Shown: positions 9,572-19,865 of the stretch, piece after piece
How the letters are laid out: every line of letters starts with the position of its first letter
Position numbering within the stretch: the first letter of the stretch is position 1
Assembly: GCA_001632435.1 (NCBI GenBank)
Contig: KV423968.1
Span: forward strand, 62,001 to 126,000
Source of the DNA: Calocera cornea HHB12733
Lineage: Eukaryota; Basidiomycota; Dacrymycetes; Dacrymycetales; Dacrymycetaceae
Length of the DNA: 64,000 nucleotides
Direction of reading: 5' to 3'
Translations under genes and position numbers: made by a program
Notes under the pieces: generated by a model
The model's input: the letters and a program-made list of their open reading frames with translations, nothing else
What the model was told of the DNA's origin: nothing
Databases searched by the model: none

Positions 9572-12500
9572 ATGTCCAAAAGGCCCGATTGGTCAGGCTA
9601 CAACTATGGGGCGATCTCCTCGCTCGTCCTCACAGCCGGTGCGTATTGTTGCCACACATCTACGGCGTGCTGCAGCGCTGACTCAAACCATTTTACAGAC
9701 CGATCCGCACTCCCAAGACGCGACCGCGAGCCGGATGGAGCACCCGAGTCGCTCGTGGGTCGCATAGACCCGAGGCAGATGGGCTCGCGCGCGTTCCGCG
9801 AAGCGCCCAAGGACCTCGAGAAGAAGAAGAAGCGGGCCGCGGACGAGGCTGGCGAGCGGGCGGCACCTAAGAAGCGTGCGGCTGGTGGTACTGGAGGGTT
9901 TGGATATGCCGACATCATCGAAGCGACCCAGGACCTTGAAGGCTTGACGTACCGCCCGAGGACGGCCGAGACGAGGGAGATCTATGAGCTCATGCTCAGT
10001 ACGGTGCACCAGGCTCTGGGTGACCAGGCACAGGACGTTGTGCGATCCGCAGCAGATGCTGTACTCGAGGTCCTCAAGTCTGAAGACATGAAAGACTTCG
10101 ACAAGAAGAAGGAGATCGAGGAGATCGTCGGTCCGTTACAAGCCGAATCATTCTCTCAACTCGTCAGTCTGTCGAAGAAGATTACCGATTATGGCGAGGA
10201 GGATGAGGCGAAAGCCGATCCAGATGCCGAACGGAGAGATGCCGAGATTGATGATGAAACGGGCGTTGCGGTCGTTTTTGAGGATGAGGACGAAGAGGAA
10301 GATGAGGACGAGAAGGAGGGCTTCGAGATTCGTGACGAGGACGAAGAGGACGAAGAGGAGGAGGGTGGTGCAGTCGCAGAGGCAGACCCGACCGATGCCG
10401 ATGCCGATGTTGAGATGGCTGAGGCTGAGGATGGCGATGGGACCCTTGTCTTCGGCACGGACGGGGCTTCCCGAACGGGAGGCGCTGGGAAGGACAAGGA
10501 CATCCTCTCTCCGCACCAAGTCGACGCCTTCTGGCTCCAGCGCCAAATTGCCGACGTCTACCCCGACCCTGCCACTGCAGCTGAGAAGACGACCTCTGCC
10601 CTCGCCATTCTCGAGTCCGAAGCGAACATCCGAGATGCTGAGAACGAGCTCATGGATCTGTTCGACTACGACAACGACAAGTTCGATCTTGTTCGGAAAC
10701 TTATCAAGAACCGCGACGTTGTCAACTGGGCCACAAAGTGGCACCGTGCGGGTGACAACGAGAAGATGGACCTGGAGGTTGCGATGCGCGAAAAGGGTGT
10801 TGGCTGGATTGCAAGAGGGCTGAGAGGCGACCGTGCTGCGCCCGCTGCTTCAAGTGGGACCGACATTCCTCAGGCATTGAAGACTGCTCCAATCCCTGCC
10901 AAGGCTACTCTTGCGCCTGGTTCCGCTGTCTTACAACCTCGAAAGGTTGTCGACTTAGAGGGGATGATATTCTCACAGGGCGGTCACCTTATGTCAAACA
11001 AGTCCGTCAAGCTACCCGAAGGCTCCTTCAAGCGGCAGAAGAAGGGGTACGAGGAGATCCATGTGCCTGCGCCTAAAAAGAAGGACGCGAACGACAAGGA
11101 GCTCGTACCAATCGAGTCCCTCGAGCCGTGGCTCCAGGAGGCTTTCCCAGGTGCGAGGACGCTCAATAGGGTGCAAAGCAAGGTCTACCCTATCGCATAC
11201 GGGAACGACGACCCGATCTTGCTTTGCGCCCCGACTGGTGCCGGGAAGACCAACGTGGCTATGCTGTGTATCCTGAACGAACTCAGCAAGCACCGTGATC
11301 CCAGCACTGGCACTTTTGACCTGGATGCGTTCAAGATTGTTTATGTCGCACCCATGAAGGCTCTCGTACAGGAGATGGTTGGGAACTTCGGCACACGACT
11401 AAAACCCTTTGGCGTGAAGGTTGGCGAGCTGACTGGCGACAGCCAGCTTACGAAGCAACAGATCGCCGAGACGCAGATCATCGTCACAACGCCCGAGAAG
11501 TGGGATGTCATCACGCGCAAGAGCAGTGATACGAGCTATACAAACCTCGTTCGTCTCATGATCGTCGACGAGATTCACTTGCTTCACGACGACCGCGGCC
11601 CTGTGCTCGAAGCCATCATTGCACGTACTATCCGTCGCATGGAGCAAACCAAAGAGTATGTGCGGCTTGTCGGCCTCTCAGCCACCCTCCCGAACTACCA
11701 GGATGTTGCTCGATTCCTCCGCGTCGAACCTGAGCGAGGTCTTTTCTATTTCGACGCTAGCTTCCGCCCCGTCGGATTGAGGCAAGAGTTCATCGGCGTC
11801 ACCGAGAAGAAGGCCATCAAGCGCTTCCAGGTCATGAACGAAGTGTGCTACGAGAAGGTGCTTGACCAAGCTGGTACAAATCAAACGCTTGTGTTTGTGC
11901 ATTCTCGAAAGGAGACAGCGAAGACCGCCAAGTTCATCCGCGACATGGCAGTCCAGAAGGAGACGATCACCCAATTTGTCAAGCCCGATAGCGCCACACG
12001 CGAGATCCTGTTGACGGAAGTCGAAAACGTCAAGGACCCCAATCTGCGCGATCTTCTGCCTTTCGGTTTTGGTATTCACCATGCCGGTATGACGCGCGAA
12101 GATCGTAACTTGGTCGAGGATCTGTTCACCGATGGACACCTGCAAGTGCTAGTGGCAACTGCCACCTTGGCCTGGGGTGTCAACCTCCCCGCGCATTGTG
12201 TCATCATCAAGGGCACGCAGATCTATAACCCTGAAAAGGGTCGTTGGGTTGAGCTTTCCAGCCAGGATGTGCTCCAAATGCTGGGTCGTGCTGGTCGACC
12301 GCAGTTCGATACATATGGAGAGGGCATCATCATCACGAACCATTCTGAGCTGCAGTACTATCTGAGCTTAATGAACCAGCAGCTGCCCATCGAAAGTCAG
12401 TTTGTCGCCAAGCTCACCGACAATCTCAATGCCGAGATAGTTCTTGGCACCATACGCAACAGGGATGAGGCAGTCCAATGGCTTGGCTATACATACCTGT

Positions 12501-15500
12501 ATGTGCGCATGCTCCAGTCTCCTGCACTATATCAGGTCGGCTTCGACTATATGGAGGATGATCCGTTCCTGGTTCAGAAGCGGGCTGATATTGTCCACAC
12601 GGCTGCCGCCCTTTTGGAAAAGGGTCAACTGATCAAGTACGATCGCAAGTCTGGCGTTTTCCATACGACCGAGCTCGGCCGCATTGCCAGTTACTATTAC
12701 GTCACTTACAACTCGATGGCAACGTACAACCAACACCTGCGTTCGACGATGTCTATGATTGATTTGTTCCGAGTGTTCGCCCTCAGCAACGAGTTTAAGC
12801 TCATTCCGGTGAGACAAGAGGAGAAGTTGGAACTGGCCAAGATGCTCGAGCGCGTGCCAATCCCCGTCAAAGAGAGTGTGGACGAGCCTCAAGCGAAGAT
12901 CAACGTGTTGCTCCAGGCGTATATCTCCAATCTGAAGCTGGAAGGCTTCGCTTTGGTTGCAGACATGGTATATGTCACGCAATCTGCCGGTCGTATTCTA
13001 CGGGCAATCTTCGAGATTTGCTTGAAGCGTGGGTGGGCCATACCTACCAAGGCTGCGCTCGATATGTGCAAAATGGTGGAGAAGCGAATGTGGAACTCGA
13101 TGAGTCCACTTCGGCAATTCCGTGGCGTGCCCACAGACATTATCCGGCGAGCAGAGCGCAAGGAGTTCCCCTGGTATCGATACTTCGACCTGCAACCACC
13201 TGAAATCGGTGAGCTCATTGGGGTACAAAAGGCCGGCCGACTGGTGTACCGCTACGTGCACGCTTTCCCAAAGTTGGACCTGCAAGCGCATGTGCAGCCG
13301 ATTACCCGATCCCTGCTTCGCATCGACCTCACCATCACCCCCGACTTCCAATGGGACGATCAGATTCACGGTGCATCCGAGCTCTTCTGGATCTTGGTTG
13401 AAGACGTGGATGGCGAAATTATCCTCTTCCAGGACCAGTTCCTTCTCAGAAAGCAATACGCTGAGGACGAACACACTGTCACTCTGACTGTGCCCATGTT
13501 CGAGCCAGTTCCTCCGAACTATTTCGTCTCCATTATCTCAGACCGCTGGTTACAGTCTGAGACCCGCCTGCCCATCTCATTCAAGCACCTGATTCTTCCG
13601 GAGAAATTCCCACCGCATACAGCCCTTCTAGACTTGCAACCTCTCCCTGTCACGGCACTGCACAACAAGGAATTTGAGAAGCTCTACTCGAGCTTCCAGC
13701 ATTTCAACAAGATCCAGACGCAAGTCTTCCCGGCCTTGTATACGACTGATGACAGTGTCTTCGTTGGCGCCCCAACGGGAAGTGGCAAGACAATCTGTGC
13801 AGAATTTGCATTGCTCCGACTCTGGTCCAAGCCGGATGCACCTCGAGCCGTTTGCGTTGAACCATATCAAGAGATGGTCGACCTGCGGGTGACCGAGTGG
13901 CAGGAGAAATTCGGAGGTCTTCAGGGCGGCAAGGAGATTGTCAGCCTGACTGGCGAAACCAGCGCGGATCTGCGTTTACTCGAGAAGGGCGATCTAATTG
14001 TGTGCACTCCGTCGCAGTGGGACGTACTCTCACGGCGATGGAAGCAGCGGAAGAATGTCCAGAACATCGGCTTGTTTATCGCTGACGAGGTTCACCTCGT
14101 TGGTGCTGAGGTTGGCCCGACCTACGAGGTTATCATCTCCCGAACGCGTTACGTGTCCGCGCAGACCGAGATCAAGACCCGGATTGTGGCATGTGGCGTT
14201 TCGCTAGCAAACGCTCGTGATCTTGGCGAATGGATTGGTGCCAGTCCTCAAACGATCTTCAATTTCTCACCTGGTGCCCGACCGGTACCGATGGAAGTTC
14301 ACCTTCAAAGCTTTACCATCCCTCACTTCCCATCCTTGATGCTTGCGATGGCAAAGCCGGCGTATCTCTCAATCCTCGAATATTCACCGAACAAACCTGT
14401 TATCATATTTGTGCCGAACCGGAAACAATGTCGATTGACAGCCGACGACATCCTCACATATTGCCAGGCGGATGAGCAGGAGAATCGTTTCCTGCACATC
14501 GAGGAGGAAGATCTGCAACCCCATCTCGAACACTTGACGGATCGCAGTCTCGTGGAGTCTCTCAGTCATGGCATTGGCTACTATCATGAGGCTCTGAGCC
14601 AGCAGGACAAACGAATTGTTCAGCGCCTGTTCGAAGCTGGTGCGATCCAAGTTCTTATTGCCTCTCGTGAGACGGCATGGGGCTTACCGGTGTCTTGCAA
14701 CATGGTCATCATCATGGGCGCTCAATTTTTTGAAGGCCGAGAACATCGATATGTCGACTACCCGATGACTGAAGTGCATCAAATGATGGGCCGAGCTTGC
14801 AGCCCCTCAGGAGGAGGCAGCCGATGCGTCTTGATGTTAAATCAGACGAAGAAGGATTTCTACCGGAAGTTCTTGAACGAGGGATTGCCCATCGAGTCAC
14901 ATCTGTCGACCCACATGATTCACGATTTCTTCCTCGCCGAAATCGCGGTCCGCACGATCGAGAACAAGCAGGACGCCATCGACATCTTGACATGGACATA
15001 CTTCTACCGCCGCATGACACAGAACCCGAACTACTATAACCTCAGCGCTGTCAGCCACAGGCATTTGTCTGATCACCTATCAGAGCTTGTGGAGTCAACA
15101 CTCAACGATCTCGTCAATGCGAAGTGCATCGCAATTGAAGATGAGATGGATGTGTCGCCGTTGAATTTGGGCATGATCGCTGCATACTACAACATCTCTT
15201 ACGTCACTGTGGAGGTGTATAGTATGTCGCTGAAGTCAACAACGAAGTTGAAGGGCCTGCTGGAAATTGTTTCTTCGTCGGCAGAGTTTGAATCTGTGCC
15301 TATCCGACGGCACGAGGATGTCCTGCTCAAGCGCATCTACGATCGCGTACCGGTCAAGCTGGATCAAGTTAACTATGACGCACCGTATTTCAAGACCTTC
15401 CTCCTGCTGCAGGCCCACTTTTCGCGCATTCAACTGCCTGCCGACCTCGCCGCCGATCAGGCTATTGTCCTCAGCAAGGTGCTCAACCTGCTCTCCGCCT

Positions 15501-16165
15501 GCGTTGATGTCATGTCTTCCAATGCTTTCCTGAATGCTCTTGGTGCCATGGATTTGTCACAGATGTGCGTCCAGGCGATGTGGGAAACAGATTCGCCCTT
15601 GAAGCAAATACCGCATTTCGAGGCAGATGTCGTGAAGCGTTGCACGGATGCTGGGGTTGAGTCTGTCTATGACATCATGGAGCTTGAAGATGAACAGCGG
15701 AACACGCTACTCCAGATGAACAGGCGGCAGATGGCAGATGTGGCGAAGTTCGTCAACTCATACCCGAATATCGAAGTTTCCCACGAGTTGGAGGATCCGG
15801 ACGATCTGAAGGCTGGTGCATCTATTGTCCTCTCGGTGACTCTTGAACGGGACGTGGATGAAGATGATGGCGAGGACTCGCAATTGGTCGTTGCGCCGTT
15901 CTTCCCTGCCAAGAAGTCGGCGAATTGGTGGCTCGTGGTCGGCGAACCCTCGACAAAGCAGCTTCTCAGTATCAAGAAGGTCACTGTACACCGCTCGCTT
16001 TCCCAGCGTCTTGAATTCACCTTGCCGAAGGGCGAGCACAAGCTCAAGTTGTACCTGATCTGCGATTCCTACAATGGTGCCGACCAGGACTTTGACCTCG
16101 AAGTTTCTGTCGCCGAAGGTGAAGACAGCGACGAGGATGACGAGGATGACATGGACGAGGACTAG
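9572..16165 (+). CDS. BRR2: Pre-mRNA-splicing helicase Brr2 (U5 snRNP 200 kDa)
   Basis: Ski2-like RNA helicase of the U5 snRNP that unwinds U4/U6 during spliceosome activation. The spliced protein has 2,177 residues, the normal Brr2 size. After one intron (9639-9698, 60 nt, a multiple of three without a stop) the N-terminus reads LVLTADRSALPRRD, as in other Brr2 proteins. An acidic low-complexity stretch lies around residues 195-300. Cassette 1 has APTGAGKTN (Walker A), VDEIHLLHD (DEIH), SATLPNY and MLGRAGRPQFDTYGEG, followed by a Sec63 unit. Cassette 2 has GAPTGSGKTI and ADEVHLVG, with the degenerate ACGVSLAN in place of SAT and MMGRACSP in place of the QRxGR motif. This is the expected pseudo-active second cassette. 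A second Sec63 unit and an acidic tail close the protein. The rest is one uninterrupted exon. Confidence 0.97.
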   Translation: MSKRPDWSGYNYGAISSLVLTAGAYCCHTSTACCSADSNHFTDRSALPRRDREPDGAPESLVGRIDPRQMGSRAFREAPKDLEKKKKRAADEAGERAAPKKRAAGGTGGFGYADIIEATQDLEGLTYRPRTAETREIYELMLSTVHQALGDQAQDVVRSAADAVLEVLKSEDMKDFDKKKEIEEIVGPLQAESFSQLVSLSKKITDYGEEDEAKADPDAERRDAEIDDETGVAVVFEDEDEEEDEDEKEGFEIRDEDEEDEEEEGGAVAEADPTDADADVEMAEAEDGDGTLVFGTDGASRTGGAGKDKDILSPHQVDAFWLQRQIADVYPDPATAAEKTTSALAILESEANIRDAENELMDLFDYDNDKFDLVRKLIKNRDVVNWATKWHRAGDNEKMDLEVAMREKGVGWIARGLRGDRAAPAASSGTDIPQALKTAPIPAKATLAPGSAVLQPRKVVDLEGMIFSQGGHLMSNKSVKLPEGSFKRQKKGYEEIHVPAPKKKDANDKELVPIESLEPWLQEAFPGARTLNRVQSKVYPIAYGNDDPILLCAPTGAGKTNVAMLCILNELSKHRDPSTGTFDLDAFKIVYVAPMKALVQEMVGNFGTRLKPFGVKVGELTGDSQLTKQQIAETQIIVTTPEKWDVITRKSSDTSYTNLVRLMIVDEIHLLHDDRGPVLEAIIARTIRRMEQTKEYVRLVGLSATLPNYQDVARFLRVEPERGLFYFDASFRPVGLRQEFIGVTEKKAIKRFQVMNEVCYEKVLDQAGTNQTLVFVHSRKETAKTAKFIRDMAVQKETITQFVKPDSATREILLTEVENVKDPNLRDLLPFGFGIHHAGMTREDRNLVEDLFTDGHLQVLVATATLAWGVNLPAHCVIIKGTQIYNPEKGRWVELSSQDVLQMLGRAGRPQFDTYGEGIIITNHSELQYYLSLMNQQLPIESQFVAKLTDNLNAEIVLGTIRNRDEAVQWLGYTYLYVRMLQSPALYQVGFDYMEDDPFLVQKRADIVHTAAALLEKGQLIKYDRKSGVFHTTELGRIASYYYVTYNSMATYNQHLRSTMSMIDLFRVFALSNEFKLIPVRQEEKLELAKMLERVPIPVKESVDEPQAKINVLLQAYISNLKLEGFALVADMVYVTQSAGRILRAIFEICLKRGWAIPTKAALDMCKMVEKRMWNSMSPLRQFRGVPTDIIRRAERKEFPWYRYFDLQPPEIGELIGVQKAGRLVYRYVHAFPKLDLQAHVQPITRSLLRIDLTITPDFQWDDQIHGASELFWILVEDVDGEIILFQDQFLLRKQYAEDEHTVTLTVPMFEPVPPNYFVSIISDRWLQSETRLPISFKHLILPEKFPPHTALLDLQPLPVTALHNKEFEKLYSSFQHFNKIQTQVFPALYTTDDSVFVGAPTGSGKTICAEFALLRLWSKPDAPRAVCVEPYQEMVDLRVTEWQEKFGGLQGGKEIVSLTGETSADLRLLEKGDLIVCTPSQWDVLSRRWKQRKNVQNIGLFIADEVHLVGAEVGPTYEVIISRTRYVSAQTEIKTRIVACGVSLANARDLGEWIGASPQTIFNFSPGARPVPMEVHLQSFTIPHFPSLMLAMAKPAYLSILEYSPNKPVIIFVPNRKQCRLTADDILTYCQADEQENRFLHIEEEDLQPHLEHLTDRSLVESLSHGIGYYHEALSQQDKRIVQRLFEAGAIQVLIASRETAWGLPVSCNMVIIMGAQFFEGREHRYVDYPMTEVHQMMGRACSPSGGGSRCVLMLNQTKKDFYRKFLNEGLPIESHLSTHMIHDFFLAEIAVRTIENKQDAIDILTWTYFYRRMTQNPNYYNLSAVSHRHLSDHLSELVESTLNDLVNAKCIAIEDEMDVSPLNLGMIAAYYNISYVTVEVYSMSLKSTTKLKGLLEIVSSSAEFESVPIRRHEDVLLKRIYDRVPVKLDQVNYDAPYFKTFLLLQAHFSRIQLPADLAADQAIVLSKVLNLLSACVDVMSSNAFLNALGAMDLSQMCVQAMWETDSPLKQIPHFEADVVKRCTDAGVESVYDIMELEDEQRNTLLQMNRRQMADVAKFVNSYPNIEVSHELEDPDDLKAGASIVLSVTLERDVDEDDGEDSQLVVAPFFPAKKSANWWLVVGEPSTKQLLSIKKVTVHRSLSQRLEFTLPKGEHKLKLYLICDSYNGADQDFDLEVSVAEGEDSDEDDEDDMDED

Positions 16166-17297
16166 ACATCTCCCCTTACTAGTTGAACGGCGGGCGTCAT
16201 TAGTCACATCGTCTTTGTGTAGCTTACATATGTGTGTGCAAAATGTAATTCTAATTTCCTCCACTTTGCCAACCCCGACAAGAGGCACCCGGGCCACGTT
16301 TGCGCGTGTTGCGCTAAACTGCGCCAAAGTTGTTATCGCTTTGCTCTGTGCACTCGGATCTCCGGAGATGATGGAGCGTGCGCTGCATTCTTTCAAGAGA
16401 TATTACGACCTCGTGATGTATTGACCTCCATCTCGGTAGTTATGATTTGTCAAACTCGAAAAGTGAACAAAGAAACCCGACAGGGTCCTCATCCACGATA
16501 CTCCAGCGGTCTGGTTAGGGCCGACGATCCTGGCCCTTAAATACACACTGCAGCCGGGTCCACCCGCGGCGCGCCAGCGGGACTGCTACTCTGATGTCGT
16601 CATGTTTGTGTCGCCGCGCAGAAGCGGGCGGGAAGCAGAAGATGAAAGAGACGACTGAATGCGGGGTGAACGTGGGCCCCCACACGGGGGATACTTCCGA
16701 GCCAGTCGGCAGGCTTGCCCCATGGGGGGCCCTTTCCCTCGTGTTCCGCCGCGATTCACCCGGGCCACGAAGCTCATGCATCAACATGACGCAGTGGGCG
16801 GCATCCCGCTCTCTTCTAGCTGTTCGGACCGCCTGCGTAACCGCATTCAGTCGCTTAATACTGGATCTCCGTGCGATACACTAGTACTCCCTCACTGTTC
16901 CGGTGGACGCTTGTGTGCGTTCCTTGGCTTATCTCAACCACCCATGCTCGTGAAAGGCCTTTTAGTCAATACCCTCCACTAGCTGCGGGTACGTGAGCGG
17001 AGGGGGCGGATAGGTCTGCGAACATTTCGGAGGTCATGCTGTGTCTAGCTGGAGTGCTTCTGAACTTCCCCCACTGTCGATTCGGACCATGCCCATATTC
17101 GAATATGATGCGAGCGGTCCGCCGCATTCCCGACGCTTCGCTTCGCTTTCTGACCGACGAAACCTCCACCCCGCCGCCCGCCCTTCTTATACCCATGCAA
17201 TTCGTCATCGCTGGACGTTTACCTTTTAGACTTGACTCTCCTTTAGACTTGACTCTAGTGGACCCGATATAATTTAGACAATATCGACTGCAACAAA
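16166..17297 (+). promoter_or_regulatory. BRR2 3' UTR and upstream region of the second MFS transporter
   Basis: No coding sequence is supported. Notable elements are a GCGGGG site inside a 14-mer (16654-16667) that also occurs upstream of transporter copy 1 (165-178), a perfect 14-base palindrome CATATTCGAATATG (17094-17107), CGG-N-CCG at 17115-17121 (Zn2Cys6-type half sites), and a 15-base direct repeat TTTAGACTTGACTCT at 17225-17239 and 17242-17256. A TATAAT sequence lies at 17268-17273. The transcription-factor assignments are inference. Confidence 0.45.
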
Positions 17298-19493
17298 ATG
17301 TCTATCCCGGACGGCAAGAAGCCACCCGCAGAGGTCGAGCACCTAGAAGAAACGAGCAACGTTGAGAAGGGACAGGCGTCAGGCTCTTTTAATGGCTCGC
17401 ATGAGGTCAACGTCCTCGCGAAGATTTCCGCCGACGAGAAGGCCTTGACCACCATTGCCGCCGTTCGCAAGTACTACATTGCCTTCCTCTGGGCCATGTA
17501 CGCAAGCGTCGGCGCGGCTATCGCTGGTTATGATATGACAGTCAGTCACGTGCCTATGAGCTGTGGGCCCATGTTGACTTGCATCGATGATGTAGGTGTC
17601 TGGCGCCGTCGTCGCCATTCCTTCCTTCCGACGTGATCTTGGCACTTTCATCGATGATCAATGGGTCATTTCTGCATCTTGGCAATCCGGGTTCAACGCC
17701 GGTTCGAACATCTTCCAAGCCCTGGGCGCCTTTGCTACCGGCTTCATTGGCGAAAAGATTGGGTGAGAAACTACCAGCTGCTGTCCGTTCTCCAGCCGCT
17801 GATGGGTGACTTAGACGGAAGGGCTCTCTTCTGGTTGCGGCGATCATATCGACCGGTGCTATCTTCCTGCAATTCTTCATCAAGCCTCACAATTTCGTTA
17901 TGTTCTTCTTTGGTCGTTCAATCAATGGTTTTGCCGTCGGTACGCCCTCAGAATGCTGATTGAGACTAGAGTCTAATCTGTCTTGTAGGAATTTTCTGTA
18001 CCATTGCCAGTTCGTATTGCGCTGAGGTATCCCCCCTTGCTCTCCGTGGGGTAACCACTGGCGCTGTGAACTTCTGGATCGTCAGTAAGTTTGCTCCCCC
18101 GCAGCATGTCAGAAGTGTGCTCACAACAGGTCTGCAGTTGGTCAATTGTGTGTTCAATTAAAACATCTGAAGGCTTGAATTTGACGAATTTCAATAGCCT
18201 TTCAAACCTCATCATCCAAGGCACAGGAAATCGCGACGACTCGTTTGCGTATCGCATTCCTCTGTACGTTCCAAGCGTGGTTGTATTTGTCGGAGATGCG
18301 GTGCTGAGACATTGACAGTGCTGTACAATGGGTCTTCCCCGCCATCGTCTTGATATTCCTTCCTTTTGTGCCGGAATCCCCCTGGTACCTCGTTCGTAGG
18401 GAGCGTATGGCTGAGGCCAAGAAGTCCAGCGAACGGCTGTTCGGCGGCACCGGGCTGGACATCGACATGCATATTGCCTATATCAAGGAGACAATCGAGC
18501 TCGAGGAGAGGATCGCCGGCGAAGGAAAGTGGCTCGACCTATTCCGTGGTACAGACTTGCGCCGCACGATTATTGCTGGTATGGTCTTCGTCTGCCAGGA
18601 GATGGTCGGCGTCCAGTTCGTGCTCGGGTACAGCGTCTACTTCTTCGAGCTGGCCGGTTTCGCCGATTCGAACGCGTTCCGTCTCGGAGTCGGCACCATG
18701 GCGTTGGCTGTAAGCGCGCCCCTCTGATGTCTCCTTCTATCTCTGAACTAACGGCCTATGCAGATTCTCGGTAACATATTGGGTATCACTTTCACGAACC
18801 ATCTCGGTCGCCGTCCGATCTTCTTCTGGGGCATGGTCGCCTGCACGATCGACTGTCTTATGATCGGCGTTCTGTCCGTCATCCCTGGTAATGGAGCCTT
18901 GTGGGCAATGGGTGTCTTCGTATGCTACCTGCTGTCTGGAATGCTGATGGGCGACTGATAAGGCGATTTTAGACCATGCTATACATGCTCATCTACCAGG
19001 CTGGCATGTAAGTCTGATCATAGGGTCGTTACCGGAACATTTGCTAACCAGATGTGAAGTGGTCCTCTGGGTTACTGCATATACGCAGAGATTTCGACCG
19101 CTCGTCTCCGATCGAAGACTGTCGCGTGGGGTGTCATCGTCAATCAGATTGGCGCGCTTATTATTCAAGTCATCAACCCGTATCTGTAAGTCTCGACCTG
19201 GCCGATGTATGTGGGTGCTGAAGGCTCTTTGCAGCATCAACCCGGACGAGGCAAATCTTCAGGGCAAGGTTGGTTGGCTGTTCGGGGGGCTCGGCGTGAT
19301 CTTCACCATATGGTCTTGGTTCGGCGTTCCGGAGACCGGAGGCCGCACCATTGACGAGTACGCAATAATTCCACCCTATGCTTGAACGCTGGCTCAACCT
19401 CTCTTTAGACTTGACATCCTCTTCGAGAAGAAGGTTCCTGCTCGGCAGTTCAGCACCTATGTGATCCAGGACTCCGACCGCGCTGTAGAGTAA
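17298..19493 (+). CDS. MFS alpha-glucoside/maltose-type permease (copy 2)
   Basis: Paralogue of the transporter at 881-2918, with the same predicted role in alpha-glucoside uptake. Shared landmarks include GYDMTVSGAV, RKGSLLVAAI, PESPWYLVRRER, GMVFVCQEMVGVQFVLGYS, GRRPIFFWGMVACTIDCLMI and PETGGRTIDE. Extra introns are present compared with copy 1. One pair (18085-18137 and 18148-18197) isolates a 10-nt exon (18138-18147) needed to rebuild the segment WIVIGQ that copy 1 encodes contiguously. Further introns lie near 17541-17592, 17764-17816, 17940-17988, 18266-18315, 18709-18763, 18919-18972, 19007-19059, 19185-19234 and 19359-19408. The frame appears intact through all of them, ending in QDSDRAVE. 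Confidence 0.83.
18138..18147 (+). other. 10-nt micro-exon in transporter copy 2
   Basis: The ten bases TTGGTCAATT lie between a GTAAGT...CTGCAG intron (53 nt) and a GTGTGT...CAATAG intron (50 nt). They are the only way seen to keep the frame and to restore the Ile-Gly-Gln motif present in copy 1. The second of these introns falls at the same position and phase as an intron in copy 1. Confidence 0.7.
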
Positions 19494-19865
19494 GAGTGTT
19501 AACAGGGCAGCCGTATAGAGTATACTAGAGGCTAGAATAATGTAGACCTCGGAGGATGACATCACGACTCAGTTACGCACGTGGAATGTATGCGATGTTA
19601 ATTGTGATGTTGCTCGAAAGAGTTTTGGCACCGTGCGCTCGAGAAATACTCAACATTTTCGGATGAGCGAAGCTGTGTGTATCGAGATCGCCGGTCGCAG
19701 TGTGAGAAGTCGGCATGCAGAAGGGCACGGTAAACCTCCATAGCATGTTACTCGGCACAGTTGCACTATGCCTTAGCGAGAACGTGCATTAGGTCGCCAT
19801 CAATTAGGCTCACATGACAATCCCTCAAAGCACACAGGGTACATCCGGTGCAGTTCCAGTCCGGC
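19494..19865. other. Short intergenic region between convergent genes
   Basis: Holds the 3' flanks of the transporter and of NUS1. No gene, repeat or recognisable element is seen. Confidence 0.45.

Noticed and set aside
10148..10744. Open frames antisense to the acidic region of BRR2
   Set aside because: They arise from GAG/GAC-rich coding sequence on the sense strand. No conserved pattern is present.
16190..17000. Several short open frames between BRR2 and transporter copy 2, one with spaced cysteines (about 16232-16540)
   Set aside because: The cysteine spacing does not fit a zinc finger, there is no splice structure, and the region directly follows the BRR2 stop, so it is taken as 3' UTR and promoter.
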